This document shows, piece after piece, positions 8,202-15,046 of a stretch of DNA of 64,000 nt. The translations under genes were made by a program, and so were the position numbers. This DNA is from Oxalobacteraceae bacterium AB_14 (GTDB lineage: Bacteria; Pseudomonadota; Gammaproteobacteria; Burkholderiales; Burkholderiaceae_D). A model generated the notes under the pieces. That model was not told the DNA's origin. It ran no database searches and saw nothing but the letters and a program-made list of their open reading frames with translations. The stretch spans positions 463,727-527,726 of the forward strand of contig KB906725.1 of NCBI GenBank assembly GCA_000381565.1, given 5' to 3'. Numbering within the stretch: the stretch's first letter is position 1; the number at the start of each line of letters is the position of its first letter.

Positions 8202-8822
8202 TTACTGGTTGACCGGCGATTCAGGCGCCAGCAGCAGCGCCATCACATCCCGCATCTGCTTTTCCGTCAGGATGCCGGCGGCGCCGAAGCGCGGCATCAC
8301 CGAGCACGCCTGGAACGCATGCGCGTTGTAGATCTTGGCCCAGGTGTATTTCAGGTTGTCCGGCGTCGGGCCGCCGCGCAGCTTGCCGTACTGCTGCAAG
8401 CTGGGGCCGATATTGCCGAAGGCGATTTCCTTCGGGTCCAGCTTGTGGCAGGCGTAGCAGTTGCCGCCGGCAGTCGTCCCTTTCGGATCGGACGATTGCA
8501 GGCCGCGGCCGTTCTGCGCCACCTGCTCGCCTTCCTTCCAGTCGCCCAGATAGTTGCCGTCGGCCGGATAGCGCACGCTGGCCGTGGCCTGCTGCTCGAT
8601 CTGCTTGCGCTGCGCCGGCTTCAGCGGCCGCTGCGCATCCTGCGAACACAGGCGCTGTGCCTCGCTCTGCTCCAGGCGGTCGACGGTGGCTTCGTTCTTG
8701 TCGCGGAACGAAGCCTTGAACGCGGCCAGGTCGGCGCTGTCCCTGGCCGCAGGCCCGGCGGCCAGTGCGGCGCCGGAAGCCAGCACGCCCAGCAGGGCGG
8801 CGGTGATGAATTTGCTTTGCAT
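8202..8822 (-). CDS. soxX: c-type cytochrome subunit SoxX
   Basis: A 206-residue exported mono-heme cytochrome, partner of SoxA in the enzyme that conjugates thiosulfate to the SoxY cysteine. The signal peptide is ITAALLGVLASGAALA. The heme motif is CYACH within NCYACHKLDP. The C-terminal SVMPRFGAAGILTEKQ provides the methionine ligand. I prefer ATG 8822 with GGAG five bases before it, rather than GTG 8828. The insert between the signal and the heme domain makes it longer than the shortest SoxX proteins, as in several betaproteobacteria. Confidence 0.9.
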   Translation of the reverse strand: MQSKFITAALLGVLASGAALAAGPAARDSADLAAFKASFRDKNEATVDRLEQSEAQRLCSQDAQRPLKPAQRKQIEQQATASVRYPADGNYLGDWKEGEQVAQNGRGLQSSDPKGTTAGGNCYACHKLDPKEIAFGNIGPSLQQYGKLRGGPTPDNLKYTWAKIYNAHAFQACSVMPRFGAAGILTEKQMRDVMALLLAPESPVNQ

Positions 8823-8834
8823 GGACACTCCGTA

Positions 8835-9641
8835 TCAGCGTTTCAAGCCCGGCGCCGCCATCGTGCCGCCCTTGGCGTTGACGCCGAGGTAGGTGATCAG
8901 GTCGATGGCGGTCTGGGAGTTGTATTCCAGTTGCGGGAAGCGCTGCTGGCGGAAGCAGTCGGCCATGCGCCACTGCATGGTGCGCACCGCGCCCTGGCTG
9001 ACGCGGTAGGCCGGCCAGCTGGCGAAGGCGCCGCGCGCGGCGGCCGCCTGCTGCAGGTTGGGCAGGTCTTGCAGGCGGATGCGCTGGTCGTTCTTGCCGT
9101 GGCAGGAGGCGCAGGAAAAATCATGCGGGCCGGCGCGGTAGAAGAACGCTTGCTTGCCGCGCGCATACGCGGCCTTTTCCTCGGCGTGCTGCTGCGGCAG
9201 ATTGATCTTCATGTCGCGCGAGGCGCCCGACACATAGGCCGCCAGCGCCTCCATGTCGGTGGCGCGCTCGCCTTGTTCCGAAAACGGCTGGCGCACGATG
9301 TCGGCGCGCTCGAGGCCCTGCAGCGTGACCATGCAGTGCACCAGGCGCGCTTCGGCGTCCATCACCTTGCCGGTGTCCTTGAAATAGCGCGGCAGCTCGG
9401 CATAGGCGCCGGCCACCACGCCCGGTCCTTTGCCCAGGTCGCAGGCTTCCAGCGTGGCCTGTTTGGGACCGCGCTTGCTGGTCCACAGTACTTCGCCCTG
9501 GCCTTCGACCAGCTCGGCGGGGTTGCCGTCGGCCAGCATGGCGCGGTATTTGGCGATCTCATCGCTGGCGCTTTGCGCTATGGCGCTGCCTGCAACGACC
9601 AGCCCCAGCAGGCTGGCCCAGGTGACACGGGATAGTGGCAT
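8835..9641 (-). CDS. soxA: Sulfur-oxidizing c-type cytochrome SoxA
   Basis: A 268-residue exported subunit of SoxAX. A signal peptide (VTWASLLGLVVAGSAIA) precedes two cytochrome-like halves. Only the second keeps a CxxCH heme site (CASCH in DFSCASCHGK), so this is a mono-heme SoxA. The catalytic Cys that becomes the persulfide heme ligand is in MADCFRQQRFP. It lies 10 bases downstream of soxZ and 12 bases before soxX. Confidence 0.93.
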   Translation of the reverse strand: MPLSRVTWASLLGLVVAGSAIAQSASDEIAKYRAMLADGNPAELVEGQGEVLWTSKRGPKQATLEACDLGKGPGVVAGAYAELPRYFKDTGKVMDAEARLVHCMVTLQGLERADIVRQPFSEQGERATDMEALAAYVSGASRDMKINLPQQHAEEKAAYARGKQAFFYRAGPHDFSCASCHGKNDQRIRLQDLPNLQQAAAARGAFASWPAYRVSQGAVRTMQWRMADCFRQQRFPQLEYNSQTAIDLITYLGVNAKGGTMAAPGLKR

Positions 9642-9651
9642 GATGGCGGCC

Positions 9652-9963
9652 TCAGGCTACGGTGACTTGGTCGGTGCGGCTTTCGCCCAGATTGTCCTGC
9701 CAGCTGACGCTGACGCTGTCGCCCTTGGCGCCGCCGTTGAACTTGAAGGCGAGGTAGGGGTTTTGCGAGACCGACTGGCCCCACAGGCACTGCAGCACCA
9801 CGCGCTCGCCGTGCTTGACGGTGACGTCGGTGATGTAGTGCGCCGGCACCACCTTGCCGGCCGCGTCCTTGCGGATGCCGGTCTCCATCGGATGGGCCAT
9901 CAGTACTTTGACTTCCGTGACGCCGTTGGCGGCGTTGGCACGGATTTTCATTGGATCTGCCAT
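9652..9963 (-). CDS. soxZ: Thiosulfate-oxidation carrier subunit SoxZ
   Basis: A 103-residue immunoglobulin-like partner of SoxY, without its own signal peptide, which is normal because it is co-exported with SoxY by the Tat route. Family marks include VKVLMAHPMETG near the start and KGDSVSVSWQDN near the end. It follows soxY by 23 bases. Confidence 0.93.
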   Translation of the reverse strand: MADPMKIRANAANGVTEVKVLMAHPMETGIRKDAAGKVVPAHYITDVTVKHGERVVLQCLWGQSVSQNPYLAFKFNGGAKGDSVSVSWQDNLGESRTDQVTVA

Positions 9964-9986
9964 GTCTGCTCCTGTTCTGATACTGA

Positions 9987-10445
9987 TTAGCCGCCGCAGC
10001 CGCCCAGCGTGACCTTGGTTTCCTTGGTCGCCGAGTAGAGCTTGCCGTCGGCGGTCTTCACCACGGCCACCACGTTGGTGCTCTGGCCCATCTTCAGGCG
10101 GCTCTGCACGGCGGCGTTGGTGCCCTCCGGAATGCGGAAGATGGCGGCCAGCGGGTTCGGATTTTTTTCGACGAAGAAGTAGATCTCGCTGGTGCCGGGA
10201 ATATTGGACGCCACGCTCACCGGCACCACGGCGCCGTTTTCGGCGATGTCGGGCGAGGTGATGACGATGTCCTTGCTGTCGGCCGGCGTGCCGCCGACGG
10301 CGGCCAGCGCATCGGCCAGGGTCTTGGCGCTGAAGCCTTCGCGGCCGGTGGCGGCCAGCGCTTGCCTGCTGGTCACCAGGCCACAGGCGACCAGCAGGCC
10401 AAGGGCCGAGCTGGTCTTCAATACGGTACGACGGTTCGGGTTCAT
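9987..10445 (-). CDS. soxY: Thiosulfate-oxidation carrier protein SoxY
   Basis: A 152-residue carrier that holds sulfur intermediates on the cysteine of its C-terminal swinging arm. The protein ends in the exact GGCGG sequence. A twin-arginine signal (NRRTVLKTSSALG) heads it. I use ATG 10445, with GGAG upstream, rather than TTG 10448. All Sox enzymes of the cluster act on this carrier. Confidence 0.95.
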   Translation of the reverse strand: MNPNRRTVLKTSSALGLLVACGLVTSRQALAATGREGFSAKTLADALAAVGGTPADSKDIVITSPDIAENGAVVPVSVASNIPGTSEIYFFVEKNPNPLAAIFRIPEGTNAAVQSRLKMGQSTNVVAVVKTADGKLYSATKETKVTLGGCGG

Positions 10446-10479
10446 CAAGCAGTCTCCAGGTGGTTGCGGGTTGGCCCGC

Positions 10480-11562
10480 TCATTGCGCGCCGCTGGCCAG
10501 CCATTGAACGATGGCTTGCAGATCGGCTTCTTGCAATTGGCTTTGCGGCGGCATGGCGGCGGCGCCCCATGTGCCGGTGCCGCCGCTGCGTATCTTGGCT
10601 TGCAGATAGGCGGCGCGGTCGGCGCGGCCCTGGTACTTGGCGGCGACGTCGCGCAAGGGGGGGCCGATAATTTTGCTGGTCACGCTGTGACAGGCCAGGC
10701 AGCCGTTCTTGTTCAGCAGTGCCCGCGCGGCCTCGCCGGCGGCGGCCCTGGCTGGAGCGGGCGCCGCCGAGGCGACGGTAACGGCGGCGGCCGGCGCCAG
10801 CGCCAGCGCAGCAGGCGCCGGCCGCGTGGTGTCGGTGCCGCGCACGCCGCCCAGCGGACGGTTCTGCTCGGCCAGGTTGCCATGCGCGTTGCGGGCGAAG
10901 TCGGGCAGGCTGGAGGTCTGCCTGGCCTCGGTCGGGCAATTCCTCATGCAGGCGGTGTTGAGCACATCGGGCTTGCCCTTGACGTCCCACAGGCCGGGCT
11001 GGCGCACCAGGCCGTTGCGGTTGGGCAGGCGCTGCTGCACGTCGGCGATGTTGTCGTTGCTCAGCACGAAATCGGACGGCACCACGCCGCCCAGGTTCAG
11101 GATGTGGGCCGTGACGGCGTACACCTCATCGGCGCTGAGCGACTTGGGCGCGTCCCAGGGCATGGCGCGGTTGATATAGTCCCACAGCGTGGACAGGTGG
11201 GCCAGCTTCATCAGCGTGGTGCGTTGCGGCACGCTGCCGTTGGACAGGGCGGCCACGTGACCGCTCTTGATATCGGCGTCGGTGGTGCCGCCGACGATGG
11301 GCGTGAACACCTCGTTCGATTCGCCGAAGCTGCCGTGGCAGCTGGCGCAGCGGCTTTCCCAGACCTGTTCGCCCTGGGCGACCGAACCGCGGCCTTTCGG
11401 CAGCCCCTGGAAATCGGCGCGCACGTCGATATCCCAGGCCTTGATTTCGGCCGGCGTGGCGGCGCGGCCGATGGCTTGCCACGGCGCGTCGGCGGCCTGC
11501 GCCAGCAGGCAGGCGCCCAGCAAGCAGGTGTTCAGCAGCGCGGCGAGGATAGTTTTTTTCAT
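10480..11562 (-). CDS. soxD: Di-heme cytochrome subunit SoxD of sulfane dehydrogenase
   Basis: A 360-residue exported cytochrome with two heme motifs, CASCH in the N-terminal domain (CASCHGSFGESNEV) and CLACH in the C-terminal domain (CLACHSVTSKIIGPP), joined by an Ala-rich linker. The signal peptide starts MKKTILAALLNTCLLGA. The start at 11562 shares one base with the soxC stop. A longer in-frame start upstream would lie wholly inside soxC. SoxCD removes six electrons from SoxY-bound sulfane sulfur, so a complete pathway to sulfate without sulfur globules is predicted. Confidence 0.92.
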   Translation of the reverse strand: MKKTILAALLNTCLLGACLLAQAADAPWQAIGRAATPAEIKAWDIDVRADFQGLPKGRGSVAQGEQVWESRCASCHGSFGESNEVFTPIVGGTTDADIKSGHVAALSNGSVPQRTTLMKLAHLSTLWDYINRAMPWDAPKSLSADEVYAVTAHILNLGGVVPSDFVLSNDNIADVQQRLPNRNGLVRQPGLWDVKGKPDVLNTACMRNCPTEARQTSSLPDFARNAHGNLAEQNRPLGGVRGTDTTRPAPAALALAPAAAVTVASAAPAPARAAAGEAARALLNKNGCLACHSVTSKIIGPPLRDVAAKYQGRADRAAYLQAKIRSGGTGTWGAAAMPPQSQLQEADLQAIVQWLASGAQ

Positions 11563-12896
11563 CAACTCACCTGCACGTTGGAGACTTCGCCGTTCGGCGA
11601 CACCAGCCAGGACTGGATGGCGTTGTTGTGATAAATGGAGCGCGTGCCGCGCACCGCGCGCAACTGGTTGATCTTGGGCTGCACATAGCCGCTGTCGTCG
11701 ATGGCGCGGCTTTGCAGCACGGCGTTGCCGCCATCCCACACCCAGTCGATATTAAAGCGCGTCAGCGCCTTGTTCTGCACCGGCCCCTCGATGCGGGCGG
11801 TGCGCCAGTTGCGGCCGCCGTCCGTGCTGACATCGACCCGTTTGATGCGCCCGCGCCCCGACCATGCCAGGCCGCTGATGTTGTAGTAGCCGCGGTCGAG
11901 CAAGCTCTGGCCGCCGGACGGCGTGGTGATCACGCTCTTGCATTCCTGGATGGAGGTGTACTGGCGGTGCTGGCCGTCCGGCATCAGGTCGATGTAGTGG
12001 ATGGTTTCATCTTTGGTGTCCCACGGCTGGTCGCCCACTTCGAGGCGGCGCAAATACTTGACCCAGCTCACCCCTTGTACGCCCGGCACCACCAGGCGCA
12101 GCGGGTAGCCGTTTTCCGGCCGCAGCATTTCGCCGTTCTGGCCCCAGGCCACGATGACGTCGTCGAGCGCGCGTTCGATGGCGATGGTGCGCGTCATGCC
12201 GGAACCGTCGGCGCCTTCGGCCAGCACGAAGCGGGCGCGCTTGCGGTCGATGCCGCACAGGTCGAGCAGGGTCGACAGCAGCACCCCGGTGTACTCCGAG
12301 CAGGCCAGCATGCCATGCGTGTATTGCACCGTCGGCAGCGCGACGTTGCCCCACTCGGCGCCGGTATTGGCGCCGCATTCGATGAAGTGGATGCGCGACA
12401 CCGACGGCAGGCGCAGCAGGTCGTCCATGGTGAACACGCGCGGCTCGCGCACCAGGCCGTTGATCATCAAGCGGTGACCGCTGGGGGCGATGTCGTGCCA
12501 GCCCTGGTGGTGACGTTCAAAGTGCAAGCCGCTGGGTGTGATGATGCCGAACAGCCCTTGCAGTGGCGTAAAACTGACGGAAGCCTGGCGCACGCGGGTC
12601 AGGCCCGGGCTTTCGCGGCGCTGCAGATTGCCTTCCCACTTGGACGGCTGGCCATAGGGCAGGGCGGCGACCGGCTGGCCCAGCGTCTTGCTGTGGGCCG
12701 GCAGGGTCAGGATGGCGTCGTCGCCGGCCGCGCCCGGTGCGGCGGCGACGCCGCCCGCAGCGACGCCGGCCCCCATGGCCAGGGCCTTACCCATGAAGCT
12801 GCGGCGCGCTGTGCGCGCTTGCGCAATCTGGGCGTCACCGAGATGATGCTCGGGGGCTTGCAACAGCCTGCCGATGGTGCGTAGCACATCCGTCAT
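11562..12896 (-). CDS. soxC: Molybdenum subunit SoxC of sulfane dehydrogenase
   Basis: A 444-residue member of the sulfite oxidase family. A twin-arginine signal (ARRSFMGKALAMG) is set about 30 residues from the N-terminus. The molybdenum-binding Cys is in FIECGANTGAEW. A C-terminal dimerisation domain shows KRVDVSTDGGRNW. The start has AGGAGA seven bases upstream. It is the first gene of the minus-strand sox transcript. No SoxR-type repressor or SoxV gene is in the window, so control elements may be elsewhere. Confidence 0.93.
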   Translation of the reverse strand: MTDVLRTIGRLLQAPEHHLGDAQIAQARTARRSFMGKALAMGAGVAAGGVAAAPGAAGDDAILTLPAHSKTLGQPVAALPYGQPSKWEGNLQRRESPGLTRVRQASVSFTPLQGLFGIITPSGLHFERHHQGWHDIAPSGHRLMINGLVREPRVFTMDDLLRLPSVSRIHFIECGANTGAEWGNVALPTVQYTHGMLACSEYTGVLLSTLLDLCGIDRKRARFVLAEGADGSGMTRTIAIERALDDVIVAWGQNGEMLRPENGYPLRLVVPGVQGVSWVKYLRRLEVGDQPWDTKDETIHYIDLMPDGQHRQYTSIQECKSVITTPSGGQSLLDRGYYNISGLAWSGRGRIKRVDVSTDGGRNWRTARIEGPVQNKALTRFNIDWVWDGGNAVLQSRAIDDSGYVQPKINQLRAVRGTRSIYHNNAIQSWLVSPNGEVSNVQVS

Positions 12897-13329
12897 GGCC
12901 GGTCTCCTGGCGTTTTTATGGGGACAAGCTTAGCCCGTATAACTTCGTCTGTGCAAGGCTTTTCCTGCCCCACCCGGGAATCTGTTCAAGCGCACCGAAC
13001 AATTTGCCACTGTGATCGCCGCACGACAGCAAGCCGGTCCTGTCGAGACATTCACATGGCCCTTCGAGACAAGCGACGGGCCACGGAGCCCCGCAACCGT
13101 AGCCGGGCTAATATGAACTGTTTGCTAACTTTATGCTGGCGGATCACGGCCGTTGGAGCGGTCGCCCGCCCGCCAGCTGGCATGCAGGCGATTTTACGTA
13201 CTTGATGTAGACGTGGTTAACCTGGCGGCCGCGATGTGATGGCTCGCACTGCCGGGCTTGCTTTACGTCGTAGCGCGAGACCTATCATAAAAACAGCCAT
13301 CCTGCAGATACTCTGATCGGAGACACCCC
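12897..13329. other. Divergent intergenic region upstream of soxC and the SGNH hydrolase gene
   Basis: There are 433 bases without a convincing gene. The left edge must hold the promoter of the minus-strand sox operon, and the right edge that of the plus-strand hydrolase gene, whose ribosome site GGAG is at about 13319. A 95-codon frame here has no family features. I could not settle on a -35/-10 pair. Confidence 0.6.
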
Positions 13330-14424
13330 ATGCCGTACACCCGCTTTCACAAGAAGTCGTTGCCTACGCTATTGTCCTCGCTGTTCCTGCTGGCCCTCGG
13401 CGGCCAGGCGGCGGCCAGCACCCTGAACCAGAACGTCTCATGGACCATCAACCGTCCCGGCACCTCCACCGTCTACCGCGTGGTGGCCTACGGCGATTCG
13501 ATCTTTGCCGGCTACAACGGCTCCGTCACCAGCGCCGCCAAGTACGCGGCGCCGACGGTGGACGCGGAATACTTGTCGGCGCAATGGAACGCCGACATCG
13601 AGAGCGTGCGCCGCACCAAGTCCGGCGCGGTGGCCTCGGACGTGTACAACAACAAGATCGTGGCCGAGCATTCGTATATGCAAGCCAGTAACACCCGGGT
13701 GGTGGCCTTTGAAATGTGCGGCAATGACGGCCTGCAGGCCCGCACCGCCTTCAAGAGCCAGAGCGGCACCTGCGACGACAGCGTGCTGACCGCGGCCGAA
13801 AGCAGCTGCAAGAAATATGTCGGCGCGGCGATGGACTACATCAACGCCAACGCCTACGCCGGCGTCAAGCTCAAGCTGGTGTCCAACCTGCACTATCCCG
13901 GCTACGCGGCGGACAATGTCCAGAGTTCCTGCAAGGACGCGTCGACCGGCAAGACCGTCAACATGCAGGACAAGTTCCTGCCTTCGCTGGTGCGCATCAA
14001 CTTCGCGATGTGCGACCTGGCGCGCCAGAAGGGCTTTGCCTGCGCCGACAACTTCGCCCAGTACATGGGCGCCGACTATGACAGCAACGGCGACGGCAAG
14101 GTCGACGCCGACGCGCTGCGCTACGTCGCCGGCGAGAGCCAGGCCAGCTATCTGGCGCGGATCACCACCACCTTGCGCCCGACGCTGCGCGACGCCAACA
14201 CCCACTTCGTGTCGTCCGGCAGCAGCTACGACTACATCCAGTCGGACGACACCCACCCGACCTACAGCGGCAGCACCGTCACGGCAGGCCTGTTCGGCGG
14301 CAGCAGCGGTTCCGGCGCGCCGCGCTACAGCGCCATCGCCGGCGGCAAGAACCCGATCTGGAACCAGTACGGCCACGAGCGGATGGGCTGGGCGGTGTCG
14401 ACCTACAACGTCGCCACGCCTTGA
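13330..14424 (+). CDS. Secreted SGNH/GDSL-like hydrolase with a calcium-type loop
   Basis: A 364-residue protein with a signal peptide ending near GGQAAAS. SGNH blocks are in order: YGDSIFAG (nucleophile Ser57), CGNDG (Gly131-Asn132 for the oxyanion hole) and SDDTHPTYSG (Asp306, His309). Around residues 249-259 there is a dockerin/EF-hand-like loop, DYDSNGDGKVD. Six or more cysteines fit an exported, disulfide-bonded enzyme. The family cleaves esters of lipids or acetylated glycans, and the substrate is unknown. The next gene starts inside its stop codon, and two genes later comes an acyltransferase-like enzyme, suggesting work on a surface lipid or acyl group. Confidence 0.75.
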   Translation: MPYTRFHKKSLPTLLSSLFLLALGGQAAASTLNQNVSWTINRPGTSTVYRVVAYGDSIFAGYNGSVTSAAKYAAPTVDAEYLSAQWNADIESVRRTKSGAVASDVYNNKIVAEHSYMQASNTRVVAFEMCGNDGLQARTAFKSQSGTCDDSVLTAAESSCKKYVGAAMDYINANAYAGVKLKLVSNLHYPGYAADNVQSSCKDASTGKTVNMQDKFLPSLVRINFAMCDLARQKGFACADNFAQYMGADYDSNGDGKVDADALRYVAGESQASYLARITTTLRPTLRDANTHFVSSGSSYDYIQSDDTHPTYSGSTVTAGLFGGSSGSGAPRYSAIAGGKNPIWNQYGHERMGWAVSTYNVATP

Positions 14425-15041
14425 AGCACGGCACCTGGCGTCCGCGCGCCGGCTTGCTGGCGGCCGCGCTGGTGCTGGCCGTGATCGGCTTCGGCGTGCT
14501 GGTCTTCCTGGTGACGACGCCGGACCCCGGCATCGTCGCCGGGGCTGTGCCGCAGCCGCTCGCGGCCGGCGCGCCGCCGGCATCGTCGCCTGTCACGCCG
14601 CAGGCCGCGGCGCCGGCACCGGCACCGAAGCGCGCGCCGGAAGGCGACGCCGACCCGACGCGCGACCTGAAAAGCTATGTCGCCCGTGGCGAGAAGCCGA
14701 CCATGCCCGAAGTGATAGAACGCCTGCACGAGCGCGGCATCTATTCCGGCCTCGGCGCGTTTTCGCCGCCCGGCACCCGTCCGCCCATGGTCGGCCTGGC
14801 GGTGCCCGAGGACTTCGTGCTGCCGGAGGGCTACGTGCGCCACCACCAGGCCACCGACGATGGCCAGCGCATCGAAGCGATCCTGATGTTCGCGCCGGAT
14901 TTCCAACTGTACGACGCCGCCCACAATCCGCTTCCCATGCCCAAGAACCGGGTCGTGCCGCCGGAGCTGGCGCCGCCCGGACTGCCGATCCGGCGCATCG
15001 TCGTTCCCCCTCCCATTGAACCGGCCGCTGCCGGCCGCTGA
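14421..15041 (+). CDS. Membrane-anchored proline-rich protein of unknown function
   Basis: A 206-residue protein from a TTG start that overlaps the previous stop codon, indicating coupling. I see no strong ribosome site. One N-terminal membrane helix (about residues 11-31) is followed by an Ala/Pro linker with repeated AP pairs. The probable periplasmic domain contains LPEGYVRHHQATDDGQRIEAIL and a Pro-rich end. I do not recognise the family. Its place between a secreted hydrolase and an Lnt-like enzyme suggests an anchored helper of the same pathway. Confidence 0.6.
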   Translation: MKHGTWRPRAGLLAAALVLAVIGFGVLVFLVTTPDPGIVAGAVPQPLAAGAPPASSPVTPQAAAPAPAPKRAPEGDADPTRDLKSYVARGEKPTMPEVIERLHERGIYSGLGAFSPPGTRPPMVGLAVPEDFVLPEGYVRHHQATDDGQRIEAILMFAPDFQLYDAAHNPLPMPKNRVVPPELAPPGLPIRRIVVPPPIEPAAAGR

Positions 15042-15046
15042 CCCGC

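Noticed and set aside
6178..8331. Plus-strand frame of 717 codons over soxB
   Set aside because: It is antisense to an unmistakable soxB and has no recognisable motif.
12918..13205. 95-codon plus-strand frame in the sox promoter gap
   Set aside because: It has no ribosome site and no family features, and it lies in the expected promoter region.
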